A stretch of DNA of 64,000 nt, taken from NCBI RefSeq assembly GCF_004054195.1, contig NZ_SBIW01000008.1:372001-436000 (forward strand), written 5' to 3'. This document shows positions 1 through 8,643 of the stretch, piece after piece. The stretch comes from Mucilaginibacter gilvus. GTDB lineage: Bacteria > Bacteroidota > Bacteroidia > Sphingobacteriales > Sphingobacteriaceae. The position numbers and the translations under genes are program-made. The notes under the pieces were generated by a model. The model was not told the origin of the DNA. It was given only the letters and a program-made list of their open reading frames with translations, and did no database searches. How positions within the stretch are numbered: position 1 is the stretch's first letter; the number at the start of each line of letters is the position of its first letter.

Positions 1-766
1 GTGTAACAATTTTATCGCGGATCAAAAACAGCATTTCCTGTAAGCGTTCTTTGAGCAGTTTATCCGGCCAAACACGGTATAGTTCGGAAAATGCTTCCAG
101 CAGGTGGATGGACGTGTTCTGATCTTTATAACCGGTTTCCGCATGGGGGGGCGTGGATGCGCTGCGTTGTATGGGCGTACCATCCAATTGCATGTGCTGG
201 TAGTAGCCTTTGTACATAGGGTCGTGGCTATGCTGCTCTAACCAGTGGAATTGTTTTATAGCAAGATTGAGCGCACCGGTGTCACCGCTTTGGTGATAAT
301 AAGCGGCGATGGCGTACAACGCAAACGAGTTCCCGTAAGCTTCCTTTGGAGCAAAGCCACCGCTTTTTGGCTTACCCTGCCTATCTGTATAGGTATGAAA
401 GCCGCCGTATTGCTTATCCCAAAGTACATTTTTTAGGAATTGATAACCCTGCGCCGCGCCCTTGCTGTAGTAGCTAACGGAGGGATATAACTCTGCCGCC
501 CGGGCATTACTCCAAACGTGCCGGGCCTGTGTTACGATCATTTTGTCCTGCGCACCCTGCGGTTTAAACTCGAAGGTGAACGTGCTTAAAAAGCCGCCAT
601 AAGTAGTGTCGATAGCTGCCGGATACCAGGGCTTCAGCAATTCGTCTACCATTGATCGTTTCATTTCGTCATAAACCTGTTTGCGGGTATTGGCCACCGG
701 GGATTGCGCAAACGTACCGCCGTAGATCAATAAGGAAAGTATGGTTGTATTGAAGGTTTTTTTCAC
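1..766 (-). CDS. AGE-family epimerase (N-acylglucosamine / cellobiose 2-epimerase type), secreted, 3' part outside the window
   Basis: The reverse strand is open from a GTG start at 766 to the window edge, about 255 codons. The N-terminus has a short signal-peptide-like segment (KKTFNTTILSLLIYGGTFAQ), then motifs of the AGE (alpha/alpha six-barrel) family: WYPAAIDTTYGGF, QARHVWSNARA, KQYGGFHTYTDRQGKPK, KEAYGNSFALYAIAAYY. Members epimerise the reducing-end sugar of N-acylglucosamine, cellobiose or mannobiose. It starts 11 bp beyond the stop of the GH9 gene and is probably in the same operon, so a cellobiose- or mannobiose-type substrate is more likely than amino sugars; that is inference. A TTG at 772 is an alternative start. 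The C-terminal active-site half is not visible. Confidence 0.8.
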   Translation of the reverse strand, partial: MKKTFNTTILSLLIYGGTFAQSPVANTRKQVYDEMKRSMVDELLKPWYPAAIDTTYGGFLSTFTFEFKPQGAQDKMIVTQARHVWSNARAAELYPSVSYYSKGAAQGYQFLKNVLWDKQYGGFHTYTDRQGKPKSGGFAPKEAYGNSFALYAIAAYYHQSGDTGALNLAIKQFHWLEQHSHDPMYKGYYQHMQLDGTPIQRSASTPPHAETGYKDQNTSIHLLEAFSELYRVWPDKLLKERLQEMLFLIRDKIVT

Positions 767-779
767 GTGCAAATGGATA

Positions 780-3281
780 TCAATATTTTTTATTCAGCAC
801 ATGGTCTGCCGCCAGCACCAGGAACAGGTAATCAGCCGTACCACCGCCTAATACATATTCTCCTTGTTGCCATAAAAAAGGCCAGTTCAAAAGTTCCGGA
901 AAATCGGGACGGATCAAAGCCGTGCCCGATGTGCTGCCGCCAGGTATGTACGACCAATCTGCCCGGTTGAAGCCATAGGCCGTAGTCATTGATTTTGACC
1001 CAACGCCGGATACGAAGGAAGACGTGTTAGACCCAGGGTGGCAACCCAAAATAAAGTTGATGGAGTTAAGCATATACTCGTCGCTAAAGATCTGCGGGAA
1101 ATTGGCGTATAAAAAATATTGCTTGTACCCAAAGTTTTGGATCCCCCAGCCGGCACCCCAAATGTTAGGTTCGTAAGGTACGCCATAAGGGGTTTTAAGC
1201 CCCTGCTGCTGTATGCCGGCATACATTTTTTTAACGGCTGCGGTAATCGCTTCTGTGTAGGCCGGGTCGTTTACCGCTTTTAGCGTGCGGCCCACCATCC
1301 AGCCGGTATTATCAATGCGCTGGGCTATCATATCCTTGTTCTTTACCAGGAAATCGGCGTATTTTCTATCGCCCGTGGTAAGCAATAGTTCCACGGCAAG
1401 CGGTACAAAGCGGCCAATGTTTTTGTCGTCGGTTTTATTCCATACCTCGGTAGCAATCTGCAGGCATTGGGTCGCCAGGGTATCGTTATAGCCCTTCATT
1501 ACCCTGCTGGCGGCAGCTAAAGCTACGGCTGTTTGCAAGGTGCGGCCGGTATTTTCTTCGGTGAATACCCAGCGATCATCTGCGGGGGCGGGTTTATTTA
1601 AGATAGGATCGATGTTTGTGCCGTGGGTTTTGTAGGGGATGTTATCGGTAAGGTTGGCGGCATCTCCCAGCAAAACATACTGGCGGATGGTAGGCTCGAT
1701 AATGCCGCGATAGAACCTGCCCATGGCCCGGTAGCCACCGGTAATGGTAAGCAGCCCATGCTCTATCTGTTGCAGCATATCGGGCTTGCCATCGGGTTGC
1801 TGTATCTCTACAGTGTGGTTGTTTTGATCGATCGTGGTGTTGTCATAATCTACATGGAAAGCTTCATAAGCCAATGTTAGCCCATGAACGGTTTCTGCCT
1901 GAGATTCTACACGGATATCGAAGTCGCCTGCATCGTGCCAGGCACCACGGTTTAGGAAGGGCACGTTATCGCCCGGCTTAAATTTGGTAAGGGTGGAGTG
2001 TCCCTGGATATAGCCATCGAAATGATTAGAGTCGATAGGTGCCATGCGGGCATCATCCATGTGACACAGGCCATGCCATACCCGGTATTTATCGTTTACA
2101 CGCATGTGGCACATTTGCGCCGGTAAAAAGTATTCCAGCGTAGGCTGCCAAACATTATTGGTAAAAACCTTGCTGCTTATTTGGAAAGGCCTGGTTTGAT
2201 AATTGCCGTATTTAACGACGTACATCCCCGGGTTTTTAACCGACGAAAAGTCGAAACGGAGGTAATGGTAACGCAAAAAGTTACCCCATTCGGCAGGGAG
2301 TTGTTTGATGGTAGTTTCCAGGCCACCATCCTCTTTTACGCGCAGTAAAGATACCTGCTGTTTTGTCTTGTCGTTCTTATCCAGTTCTATCACCGCTATT
2401 TTTTGCTGATCGGGATGGTAACCCACCTGCGATACCTGTACCACCGGCGGCGAAAGCCAGCCCTTTATAGCATTTGGTGTAACCAGCCACTCAATAGCGC
2501 CTTTTGTAGCCCCTTTGGCAATGAGCGAGCGAACTACAAACCAGCCGTTGTTATGTTTGCTGCGGCCATCCAGCAGTTGCAGTTTGTCTCTCTTTAGGTT
2601 TTCTATCACCATGCGTTGTGCATCAGATTCGGGTGCGATGATGAGTTTTTTGCCGCTTGCGATGGCCTCGGTCTCAAATACACACTCTTTATCTTTCAGC
2701 ATCTGGCTGTTTGATTGCTGCGGAAAAATGCCGAACTGCTTATCCGCATAAAATGATTTGCCGAAGAGGATGCCGGGGTACAATTCTATATTAAAGCCAA
2801 CTTTACCTATCCAGGCATCGGGCAGGGGTTTATCCAGGTCTATAATGATCTTAAAGGCATTACCAACCGGCAATACACGGATGTTGTACGCAAAGTTCAG
2901 GTCGGGATAAATAATAGGGTTAAAGCCTTTGCGGTTTATCTCGGGGTTGGGGTATTCCATGCGTACGCTTATCTCGTGCGTGGCTTTGTTCACCACGCGC
3001 TTGCCCACCTTAGGTATGGGCGACCATTGCCCCGGCGTAGGTTCCAGCCGCAGATCGCCATTGGTGGCCGTGCGCTGGCCGTTTTGGATAATGCCTACAC
3101 CGCCCTGATGTCCTTCGGGATAAAAATCGTGTGCCAGCATTACGTTTACGCCACCATATTCCAGGTATTCCAGGCTGTTTAGCACCATGCCTGGCTTTTT
3201 GGCGGTGGATTGCGCTTTTGTTTGATGGATGCCGGTAAGGCACAGCAAGCCCGCAGCAAATAGGGTAAGTTTGATTTTCAT
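780..3281 (-). CDS. Glycoside hydrolase family 9 protein (endoglucanase/cellulase type), secreted
   Basis: 833 residues with a signal peptide (about 1-24, ending TKAQ). An N-terminal beta-rich region (about 30-270) that I cannot assign precedes an Ig-like cellulase N-terminal domain (about 280-370, starting VVQVSQVGYHP). The GH9 alpha/alpha barrel follows (about 380-833). The catalytic base motif GAWHDAGDFDI carries Asp450 and Asp453; the acid is Glu808 in WQQGEYVLGGG, and the conserved LGCHPGSN loop is present. GH9 enzymes cleave beta-1,4-glucans, mixed-linkage or related glucans. It reads directly into the AGE-family epimerase downstream, suggesting export to the periplasm, cleavage, then epimerisation of the disaccharide. 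It is longer than a minimal GH9 because of the extra N-terminal region. Confidence 0.88.
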   Translation of the reverse strand: MKIKLTLFAAGLLCLTGIHQTKAQSTAKKPGMVLNSLEYLEYGGVNVMLAHDFYPEGHQGGVGIIQNGQRTATNGDLRLEPTPGQWSPIPKVGKRVVNKATHEISVRMEYPNPEINRKGFNPIIYPDLNFAYNIRVLPVGNAFKIIIDLDKPLPDAWIGKVGFNIELYPGILFGKSFYADKQFGIFPQQSNSQMLKDKECVFETEAIASGKKLIIAPESDAQRMVIENLKRDKLQLLDGRSKHNNGWFVVRSLIAKGATKGAIEWLVTPNAIKGWLSPPVVQVSQVGYHPDQQKIAVIELDKNDKTKQQVSLLRVKEDGGLETTIKQLPAEWGNFLRYHYLRFDFSSVKNPGMYVVKYGNYQTRPFQISSKVFTNNVWQPTLEYFLPAQMCHMRVNDKYRVWHGLCHMDDARMAPIDSNHFDGYIQGHSTLTKFKPGDNVPFLNRGAWHDAGDFDIRVESQAETVHGLTLAYEAFHVDYDNTTIDQNNHTVEIQQPDGKPDMLQQIEHGLLTITGGYRAMGRFYRGIIEPTIRQYVLLGDAANLTDNIPYKTHGTNIDPILNKPAPADDRWVFTEENTGRTLQTAVALAAASRVMKGYNDTLATQCLQIATEVWNKTDDKNIGRFVPLAVELLLTTGDRKYADFLVKNKDMIAQRIDNTGWMVGRTLKAVNDPAYTEAITAAVKKMYAGIQQQGLKTPYGVPYEPNIWGAGWGIQNFGYKQYFLYANFPQIFSDEYMLNSINFILGCHPGSNTSSFVSGVGSKSMTTAYGFNRADWSYIPGGSTSGTALIRPDFPELLNWPFLWQQGEYVLGGGTADYLFLVLAADHVLNKKY

Positions 3282-3493
3282 AGCAATTTAGGAGTGGCCG
3301 GATTTGAATGTCTTTAGGCCACGGTAAAATTAGCCTATGACTAAACTGCCCTGTAATACTATTTGATCAATTTTATACAAATAATGTTAACCCATAAACC
3401 GCTATTGCGCCGCGGATATTTAAAACTGATGCACTATTTGAAAATGTGCTACTAATTGCCAATTTTTGATAGAATCAATTAACCCCCGACCCT

Positions 3494-3886
3494 GTGAAAA
3501 TTACCGTTTTAATATCCCGCATTCTGCTTGGCTTTTTGTACCTGGTGTTCGGGCTCGATTACTTCTTTCGTTTTATACCGGTACAGCCTATTCACACGGG
3601 TGTAACGGGCGCTTTTATTGCCGGACTTAAAGGCATCGGGTACTTTTATCCAATGATGAAGGTGATACAGATAGTAGCGGGGATATCGTTGATGTTTAAC
3701 CGCTACGCGCCATTTGCCGCCGTGGTGCTTTTTCCCATCAGTTTAAATGTGCTACTGTTCCACACTATTCTGGTGCCTTCGGGCTGGCTGATGGGCGTGT
3801 TTTTGTTTGTGCCGAATATTCTTTTGGGATTTGGGTACCGCAAGTATTACAGCGGTATGTTGACGGTGAAGGCCGTAGTTGAATAG
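3494..3886 (+). CDS. DoxX-like small integral membrane protein
   Basis: 130 residues starting at a GTG (after ACCCT). Four hydrophobic helices cover nearly the whole length (about 4-24, 45-65, 68-90, 95-115), with the DoxX-like pattern ISRILLGFLYLVFGLDYF at the N-terminus. The family is widespread and mostly uncharacterised, sometimes tied to quinone or thiosulfate oxidation; no specific role can be read here. It stands alone, divergent from the GH9 gene, with a 10-bp perfect hairpin downstream at 3961-3986. Confidence 0.65.
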   Translation: MKITVLISRILLGFLYLVFGLDYFFRFIPVQPIHTGVTGAFIAGLKGIGYFYPMMKVIQIVAGISLMFNRYAPFAAVVLFPISLNVLLFHTILVPSGWLMGVFLFVPNILLGFGYRKYYSGMLTVKAVVE

Positions 3887-3960
3887 GCATACAGCGGAGG
3901 TTGTTTGCCCCTGCTGAGTTATTAGATTTGAGGTCTCGATAAGCTTCAATATACAAAACT

Positions 3961-3986
3961 GCCCACGCTTATAATTAAGCGTGGGC
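3961..3986. terminator. Perfect 10-bp hairpin between convergent genes
   Basis: GCCCACGCTT and AAGCGTGGGC enclose a 6-nt loop. It sits between the ends of the DoxX-like gene (+) and the small secreted-protein gene (-), so it could end transcription from both sides. No long T-run follows, so rho-independent activity is not certain. Confidence 0.5.
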
Positions 3987-4042
3987 CTGCATTCGTTACA
4001 GTCGCCAACGAATTCACCTTAGTAACGCGATTTACTGCATTA

Positions 4043-4264
4043 TTAATTATGATGATAAACCCTTATCCTATGGCGGCGCGGACGGTTATGCAGCACAACT
4101 ACGGGTCTCCTGCCGCGTGGTGGAGCAGGTGGGCGTTTTAAATGTAAACTTATATGTGGTAACGGGGGATGGGGCGGTGGCGGCGGCAATCTTACCTGTG
4201 CATCTGCCTTCGTAAAAACAAACATAGCCACAAGGGCCAAAATCAGTACTTTAAAGGTTTTCAT
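4043..4264 (-). CDS. Small secreted Pro/Arg/His-rich protein
   Basis: 73 residues: a clear signal peptide (MKTFKVLILALVAMFVFTKADAQ) followed by about 50 residues of low-complexity sequence made almost only of Pro, His, Arg and Leu, ending in a basic His/Arg tail. The coding frame is credible because of the leader, the ATG start and the typical Bacteroidota AQ cleavage site. I do not recognise a family. The composition suggests a periplasmic or surface polycationic or metal-binding peptide; that is inference only. Confidence 0.6.
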   Translation of the reverse strand: MKTFKVLILALVAMFVFTKADAQVRLPPPPPHPPLPHISLHLKRPPAPPRGRRPVVVLHNRPRRHRIRVYHHN

Positions 4265-4380
4265 TTGTTACGTTGTAATTTGTACAGGTATAACCGTGTT
4301 CGTTCGGTATTGTTTAAATTAAATCTATGTTAAAACTAAATGGCTTTTTTTACAGTATGTAATAAGAAAAACTTATTCAA

Positions 4381-5259
4381 ATGAATTGTATTCTTTTATC
4401 GCTGTGTTTGTTTTTTAATAAACCAAATGCGTATAGTGGAGATCAAAAACGAGAAAGCATGAACGTTAACGGCATTGAACGTGCGTACGTAAGGTACATT
4501 CCGGAAATGACCGACAAAAAGGATATAAAAATGCCCATGGTTATTTCGTTGCATGGGGGCTTTGCAACACCCAAAGGCCAGTTTCATTTAGCTGATTTCA
4601 GGCCATTGGCAGATAGAGATAAATTTATTGTTGTGTGCCCTGCGTCAAAACACATCTGGCATGATGGGCGCAACAATAAAGGTATCGATGATGTTAAATT
4701 TATAGATCAACTGATCACTTATATGGTCAAAACATATCATGCCGACCCGGAACGCGTTTATGTCACGGGTATATCTAATGGGGGGTTTATGACTTCGCGC
4801 CTTGCGTGCCAACTGAGTAACCGGATTGCCGCGATTGCGGTTGTGGCGGGTAGTATGAACGAAAATGAAGGCTATGCGCCGGTAAAGCCAATGCCGGTAA
4901 TATATATGCACGGAACTAAGGACCCGGTTTTTTCGAATAAAGGGGGTAAGTTTTTTGGCCGGTTAACCTATTCGCAAGATCAGGCAATTAAGTTGTGGGC
5001 CAAAATTGATAAGTGTTCATCGACACCCGTTGTTAGTAACTTGCCCGATAATGCAAATGACGGGACCAGTATTGTAAAAGAAGAATACAGCAATCCAAAT
5101 AACGGGGTTAAAGTTGTTGGTTACACCATTAACAATGGCGGGCACACCTGGCCCGGCGGTTGGCAGTACCTCCCCAAATTTATTGTAGGAAAAACCACAA
5201 AAAATTTAGATGCCTGCCAGGTAATTTGGGATTTTTTTAAGCAATATAAACTAAATTAA
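4381..5259 (+). CDS. PHB-depolymerase / feruloyl-esterase-like alpha/beta hydrolase (LpqC type)
   Basis: 292 residues with a short hydrophobic N-terminus (possible signal peptide). The catalytic triad is visible: nucleophile Ser132 in TGISNGG, Asp181 in HGTKDPVF, and His255 in NNGGHTWPGG, the last being diagnostic of the poly(3-hydroxybutyrate) depolymerase/CE1-like family. The oxyanion region is VISLHGGF. Bacteroidota proteins of this type are usually secreted esterases acting on aromatic esters or polyesters. It lies 55 bp before the flexirubin cluster in the same direction; flexirubins are aryl-polyene esters, so a link is conceivable, but the ordinary explanation is an unrelated neighbour. 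Confidence 0.8.
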   Translation: MNCILLSLCLFFNKPNAYSGDQKRESMNVNGIERAYVRYIPEMTDKKDIKMPMVISLHGGFATPKGQFHLADFRPLADRDKFIVVCPASKHIWHDGRNNKGIDDVKFIDQLITYMVKTYHADPERVYVTGISNGGFMTSRLACQLSNRIAAIAVVAGSMNENEGYAPVKPMPVIYMHGTKDPVFSNKGGKFFGRLTYSQDQAIKLWAKIDKCSSTPVVSNLPDNANDGTSIVKEEYSNPNNGVKVVGYTINNGGHTWPGGWQYLPKFIVGKTTKNLDACQVIWDFFKQYKLN

Positions 5260-5314
5260 ACTGGTTTGGTTAATTTCGCCAAAGCGGAGAAACTTAATAT
5301 TATCATATCCAAAT

Positions 5315-5695
5315 ATGCTTAAAGGAGTAGGGACAGATCTTGTGGACGTGGAACGTATTGCTCAAAAGTTGATAAAATCAAACGGATTTAAAGAAATGGT
5401 GTTCTCCGAACGCGAAATAACTTATTGCGAATTAAAAACGAATAAATTTGAACATTACGCTGCTCGTTTTGCTGCCAAAGAAGCATTTTTTAAGGCATTG
5501 GGAACCGGTTGGGCAGATCACACCAGCTTTAACGAAGTTGAAGTGATAAATGATCTCTTGGGCAAACCGGAATTGGTTTTAACAGGCCAAACACAAAAAA
5601 CGCTGAGCAGACAAGGGATTGCTAAAATTTTGGTTTCTTTGTCTCACACCAAATCGATGGCTTCGGCAGTAGTTATAATAGAAACAGCAGAATGA
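5315..5695 (+). CDS. acpS: Holo-ACP synthase (AcpS-type 4'-phosphopantetheinyl transferase)
   Basis: 126 residues, full length for AcpS. It has the Mg-binding motif GVGTDLVDVER (Asp8), the second motif ARFAAKEAFFKALGTG (Lys55, Glu56) and the C-terminal SLSHT segment. The enzyme moves phosphopantetheine from CoA to the serine of acyl carrier proteins. It is the first gene of the pigment cluster and overlaps the adenylating-enzyme gene by 4 bp (ATGA), so it probably primes the cluster ACPs. A second, unrelated PPTase closes the cluster at 23499. It could also be the genome's only housekeeping AcpS; this cannot be decided from one window. Confidence 0.9.
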   Translation: MLKGVGTDLVDVERIAQKLIKSNGFKEMVFSEREITYCELKTNKFEHYAARFAAKEAFFKALGTGWADHTSFNEVEVINDLLGKPELVLTGQTQKTLSRQGIAKILVSLSHTKSMASAVVIIETAE

Positions 5696-6969
5696 GTTCG
5701 TCTACATTAGGTAGCTTCGCAATAGTACAAGAGCAAAAACTGAAGCAACTGCTACAGTACGTTAACCAACACTCGCCTTTTTACAAGGAATTGTTCGCTA
5801 AAAACGCTATACAGGTTTCCAATATTAAAACCATTGCAGATCTTTCGGCACTGCCAACTACTACCAAGGAAGATTTACAGCGACGGAATGATGATTTTTT
5901 ATGTGTAGATAGCGATAAGATCATTGAGTATGCGTCCACATCAGGCACGTTAGGCAGCCCTGTTACAATTGCTCTTACCGAGAGCGACTTGTGCAGGCTA
6001 ACACTAAATGAATATAATTCGTTTGTGTGCGCCGATGGATCGGCCGGCGATATTTATCAGTTAATGCTAACGTTAGATAGGCAGTTTATGGCAGGGATAG
6101 CTTACTACTCGGGTTTGCGCAAATTGGGCGCAGGCATTATCCGGTTAGGTCCGGGCGTTCCGTCCTTGCAATGGGAAACTATAGAGCGTTTAAAACCTAC
6201 GGGTATTGTGGCCGTTCCCTCATTTATTTTAAAACTCATTCAATTTGCCCGGGATAACAATATAGACATCAATAAGTCGTCTGTAAAGAAAGCGATCTGT
6301 ATAGGCGAAAATATTCGTAATGCCGATTTTAGCTATAATATTCTGGGGAAAAAGATAACTGAAGTTTGGGATATCAAACTATATTCTACATACGCTTCAA
6401 CAGAAATGCAAACCGCCTTTACCGAATGTAGCGCCGGTAATGGAGGGCATTTGCAGCCTGAATTGCTGATTGTTGAATTACTTGATGATCATGATCAACA
6501 AGTGCCTCCCAATACACCAGGCGAAGTTACCATCACAACTTTAGGTGTTGAAGGCATGCCCTTACTGCGGTATAAAACAGGCGATATTTGTATGTATTTT
6601 GACCATGCCTGCGCCTGCGGCCGCACCAGTTTGCGTTTATCGTCCGTCATCGGCCGAAAAAGGCAGATGATTAAATTTAAGGGCACCACTCTTTATCCCC
6701 CTGCGCTATTCGACTTGCTTACCGAGATTGAAGATGTTCTTGATTTTGTTGTTGAAGTTTATTCTAACGAGCTAGGGATGGACGAAGTATTGTTGCATAT
6801 AGTGCCGCTTAATACAACCAAAGCCTGCGATAACGGGATAAAGGCTTACCTGCAGGCCCGCCTAAGAGTTAGCCCCCATGTAGAATATATGACTTATGAA
6901 CAACTGAAAAAAATGCAGGACCAGGAAACTGGCCGAAAAATAACTAAGTTTTTTGATAAAAGAATTTGA
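5692..6969 (+). CDS. PaaK-like adenylate-forming enzyme (aryl-CoA/ACP ligase) of the pigment cluster
   Basis: 425 residues, the usual length of phenylacetate-CoA ligase-like enzymes. The phosphate-binding loop YASTSGTLGSPVTIAL is at about 80-95, the YASTEMQTAF motif mid-protein, GDICMYF next, GRKRQMIKFKGTTLYP towards the C-terminus, and a C-terminal lysine region (GRKITKFF). A CxC pair (HACACG) sits before the hinge, as in PaaK relatives. In aryl-polyene clusters such enzymes activate the aromatic starter acid (4-coumarate or 4-hydroxybenzoate) and load it on the ACP. The tyrosine ammonia-lyase gene next door makes 4-coumarate the likely substrate (inference). Confidence 0.82.
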   Translation: MSSSTLGSFAIVQEQKLKQLLQYVNQHSPFYKELFAKNAIQVSNIKTIADLSALPTTTKEDLQRRNDDFLCVDSDKIIEYASTSGTLGSPVTIALTESDLCRLTLNEYNSFVCADGSAGDIYQLMLTLDRQFMAGIAYYSGLRKLGAGIIRLGPGVPSLQWETIERLKPTGIVAVPSFILKLIQFARDNNIDINKSSVKKAICIGENIRNADFSYNILGKKITEVWDIKLYSTYASTEMQTAFTECSAGNGGHLQPELLIVELLDDHDQQVPPNTPGEVTITTLGVEGMPLLRYKTGDICMYFDHACACGRTSLRLSSVIGRKRQMIKFKGTTLYPPALFDLLTEIEDVLDFVVEVYSNELGMDEVLLHIVPLNTTKACDNGIKAYLQARLRVSPHVEYMTYEQLKKMQDQETGRKITKFFDKRI

Positions 6970-7040
6970 ACGTATAGTAACATCTACCTGCGTTTTGATC
7001 GTCAACGGGATATAAACCGCCGATTGAATAAACAAAAACC

Positions 7041-7048
7041 TATATTTG
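7041..7048 (+). promoter_or_regulatory. Candidate -7 element (TATATTTG) before the ammonia-lyase gene
   Basis: TATATTTG matches the Bacteroidota -7 consensus TAnnTTTG and lies 34 bp before the ATG of the ammonia-lyase, in a 113-bp gap. No clear TTTG is found at the usual distance upstream, so this is only half supported. If real, it gives the arm from 7083 its own promoter. Confidence 0.35.
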
Positions 7049-7082
7049 ATGGTAGATGCTTTTGAACTTATATAATTAGCCT

Positions 7083-8633
7083 ATGATACCAGTTGGACAA
7101 AGCGTCCTTACTTTAAATGACATCTCTGACGTCTTATTCAAGAACAAAGCGATCACCCTACCCGAAGCTGCCTTAGAAAAAATAAATACCAACTTTGAGT
7201 TTCTTCAGCAATTTTCGTCAAACAAACTTATTTATGGTATAAATACCGGTTTTGGGCCAATGGCCCAATACAAGGTAAGCGAAGAGAATTTATTGCAACT
7301 GCAATATAATTTAATTCGCAGCCATAGTTCGGGCAGTGGGGTGCTTTTATCGCCTTTACTTGTTAAAGCGTTGATGGTAGCGCGGTTGAACAGTTTAATG
7401 CAGGGCTTTTCGGGTATACATCATGATATCGTGGAATTACTTCGCGATCTGGTCAATAAAAATGTAACTCCGTGTATTTACGAACACGGAGGAGTGGGCG
7501 CAAGTGGCGACCTGGTTCAATTGGCACATTTAGGCCTGGTACTGATAGGCGAAGGGGAGGTAATATACGAAGACTGCTTACGCCCCACTGCCGACGTATT
7601 TAAAAACCTCGGCATTAAACCTTTGTCTATTCACATCCGCGAGGGTTTGGCTACTATCAATGGCACATCGGCTATGACGGGCATCGGCCTGGTGAACATT
7701 ATTCAAGCGCAAAAGCTATTGGGTTGGTCGGCAATGCTTTCGGCAATGACCAACGAAGTAGTTGAGGCATATGACGATCATTACTCACAGCAATTAAACA
7801 TCGTTAAGCATCACATAGGCCAAAACAAAGTGGCGGCAATGCTGCGCGAAATTTTAGAGGGTAGTAAAATGATACGAAGCCGCTCAAAACATTTGTACCA
7901 TGCAGATGGAATAAAACACGATGTTTTTGAAGATAAGGTGCAAGAGTATTACTCGCTCCGCTGCGTTACGCAGGTTCTGGGCCCAATATACGATACCATA
8001 ATCAATGCTGAAAACGTATTGGTGAATGAGCTGAATTCTGTTAACGATAATCCGGTAGTGGATCATGTTAATCAAAATATTTTTCACGGAGGCAATTTTC
8101 ACGGCGATTATGTATCGCTTGAGATGGATAAACTGAAGATCGCAATTACCAAATTGTCTATGCTGGCAGAGCGCCAGCTAAATTATTTGTTGAATGACAA
8201 GCTAAATCAAAAATTTCCACCGTTTATAAATCTCGGCGTTTTAGGTTTGAACTTCGGTATGCAGGGAATGCAATTTACAGCAACATCAACTGTTGCCGAA
8301 AACCAAACATTGTCGTTCCCAATGTATGTTCATAGTATCCCTAATAATAATGATAACCAGGATATAGTGAGCATGGGATGCAACGCCGCGTTAATGACAA
8401 AAAAAGTTATAGATAACACATTTGCGGTGTTGGGCATACAATTAATGACCATAGCACAAGCCATCGATTATTTAAATTGCCAGCAAAAGCTGTCACCTCA
8501 TACACTGGAGTTGTATAAGCAGGTTCGTGAGATGTTCCCTAAATTTATTGAAGACCAGCCAAAATATAAAGAAATGGAAGCGATAAGGTTGTTCATGGAA
8601 ACAAACCATCCGGCAATTTCAATTAAAGCTTAA
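7083..8633 (+). CDS. Tyrosine ammonia-lyase (MIO-containing HAL/PAL family)
   Basis: 516 residues, full length. The Ala140-Ser141-Gly142 triad in EHGGVGASGDLVQL forms the MIO cofactor; catalytic Tyr51 is in YGINTGFGPM; FNSVNDNP-type and HGGNFHGDY motifs follow, with MYVHSIPNNNDNQD near the C-terminus. The selectivity loop reads NLIRSHSSG, with His81 in the place that favours tyrosine in bacterial TALs; it closely matches my memory of the Flavobacterium johnsoniae enzyme, an efficient TAL in a flexirubin cluster. The product would be 4-coumarate plus ammonia, the starter unit of the aryl polyene. The next gene starts 11 bp downstream. Confidence 0.9.
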   Translation: MIPVGQSVLTLNDISDVLFKNKAITLPEAALEKINTNFEFLQQFSSNKLIYGINTGFGPMAQYKVSEENLLQLQYNLIRSHSSGSGVLLSPLLVKALMVARLNSLMQGFSGIHHDIVELLRDLVNKNVTPCIYEHGGVGASGDLVQLAHLGLVLIGEGEVIYEDCLRPTADVFKNLGIKPLSIHIREGLATINGTSAMTGIGLVNIIQAQKLLGWSAMLSAMTNEVVEAYDDHYSQQLNIVKHHIGQNKVAAMLREILEGSKMIRSRSKHLYHADGIKHDVFEDKVQEYYSLRCVTQVLGPIYDTIINAENVLVNELNSVNDNPVVDHVNQNIFHGGNFHGDYVSLEMDKLKIAITKLSMLAERQLNYLLNDKLNQKFPPFINLGVLGLNFGMQGMQFTATSTVAENQTLSFPMYVHSIPNNNDNQDIVSMGCNAALMTKKVIDNTFAVLGIQLMTIAQAIDYLNCQQKLSPHTLELYKQVREMFPKFIEDQPKYKEMEAIRLFMETNHPAISIKA

Positions 8634-8643
8634 ATTTGGTAAT

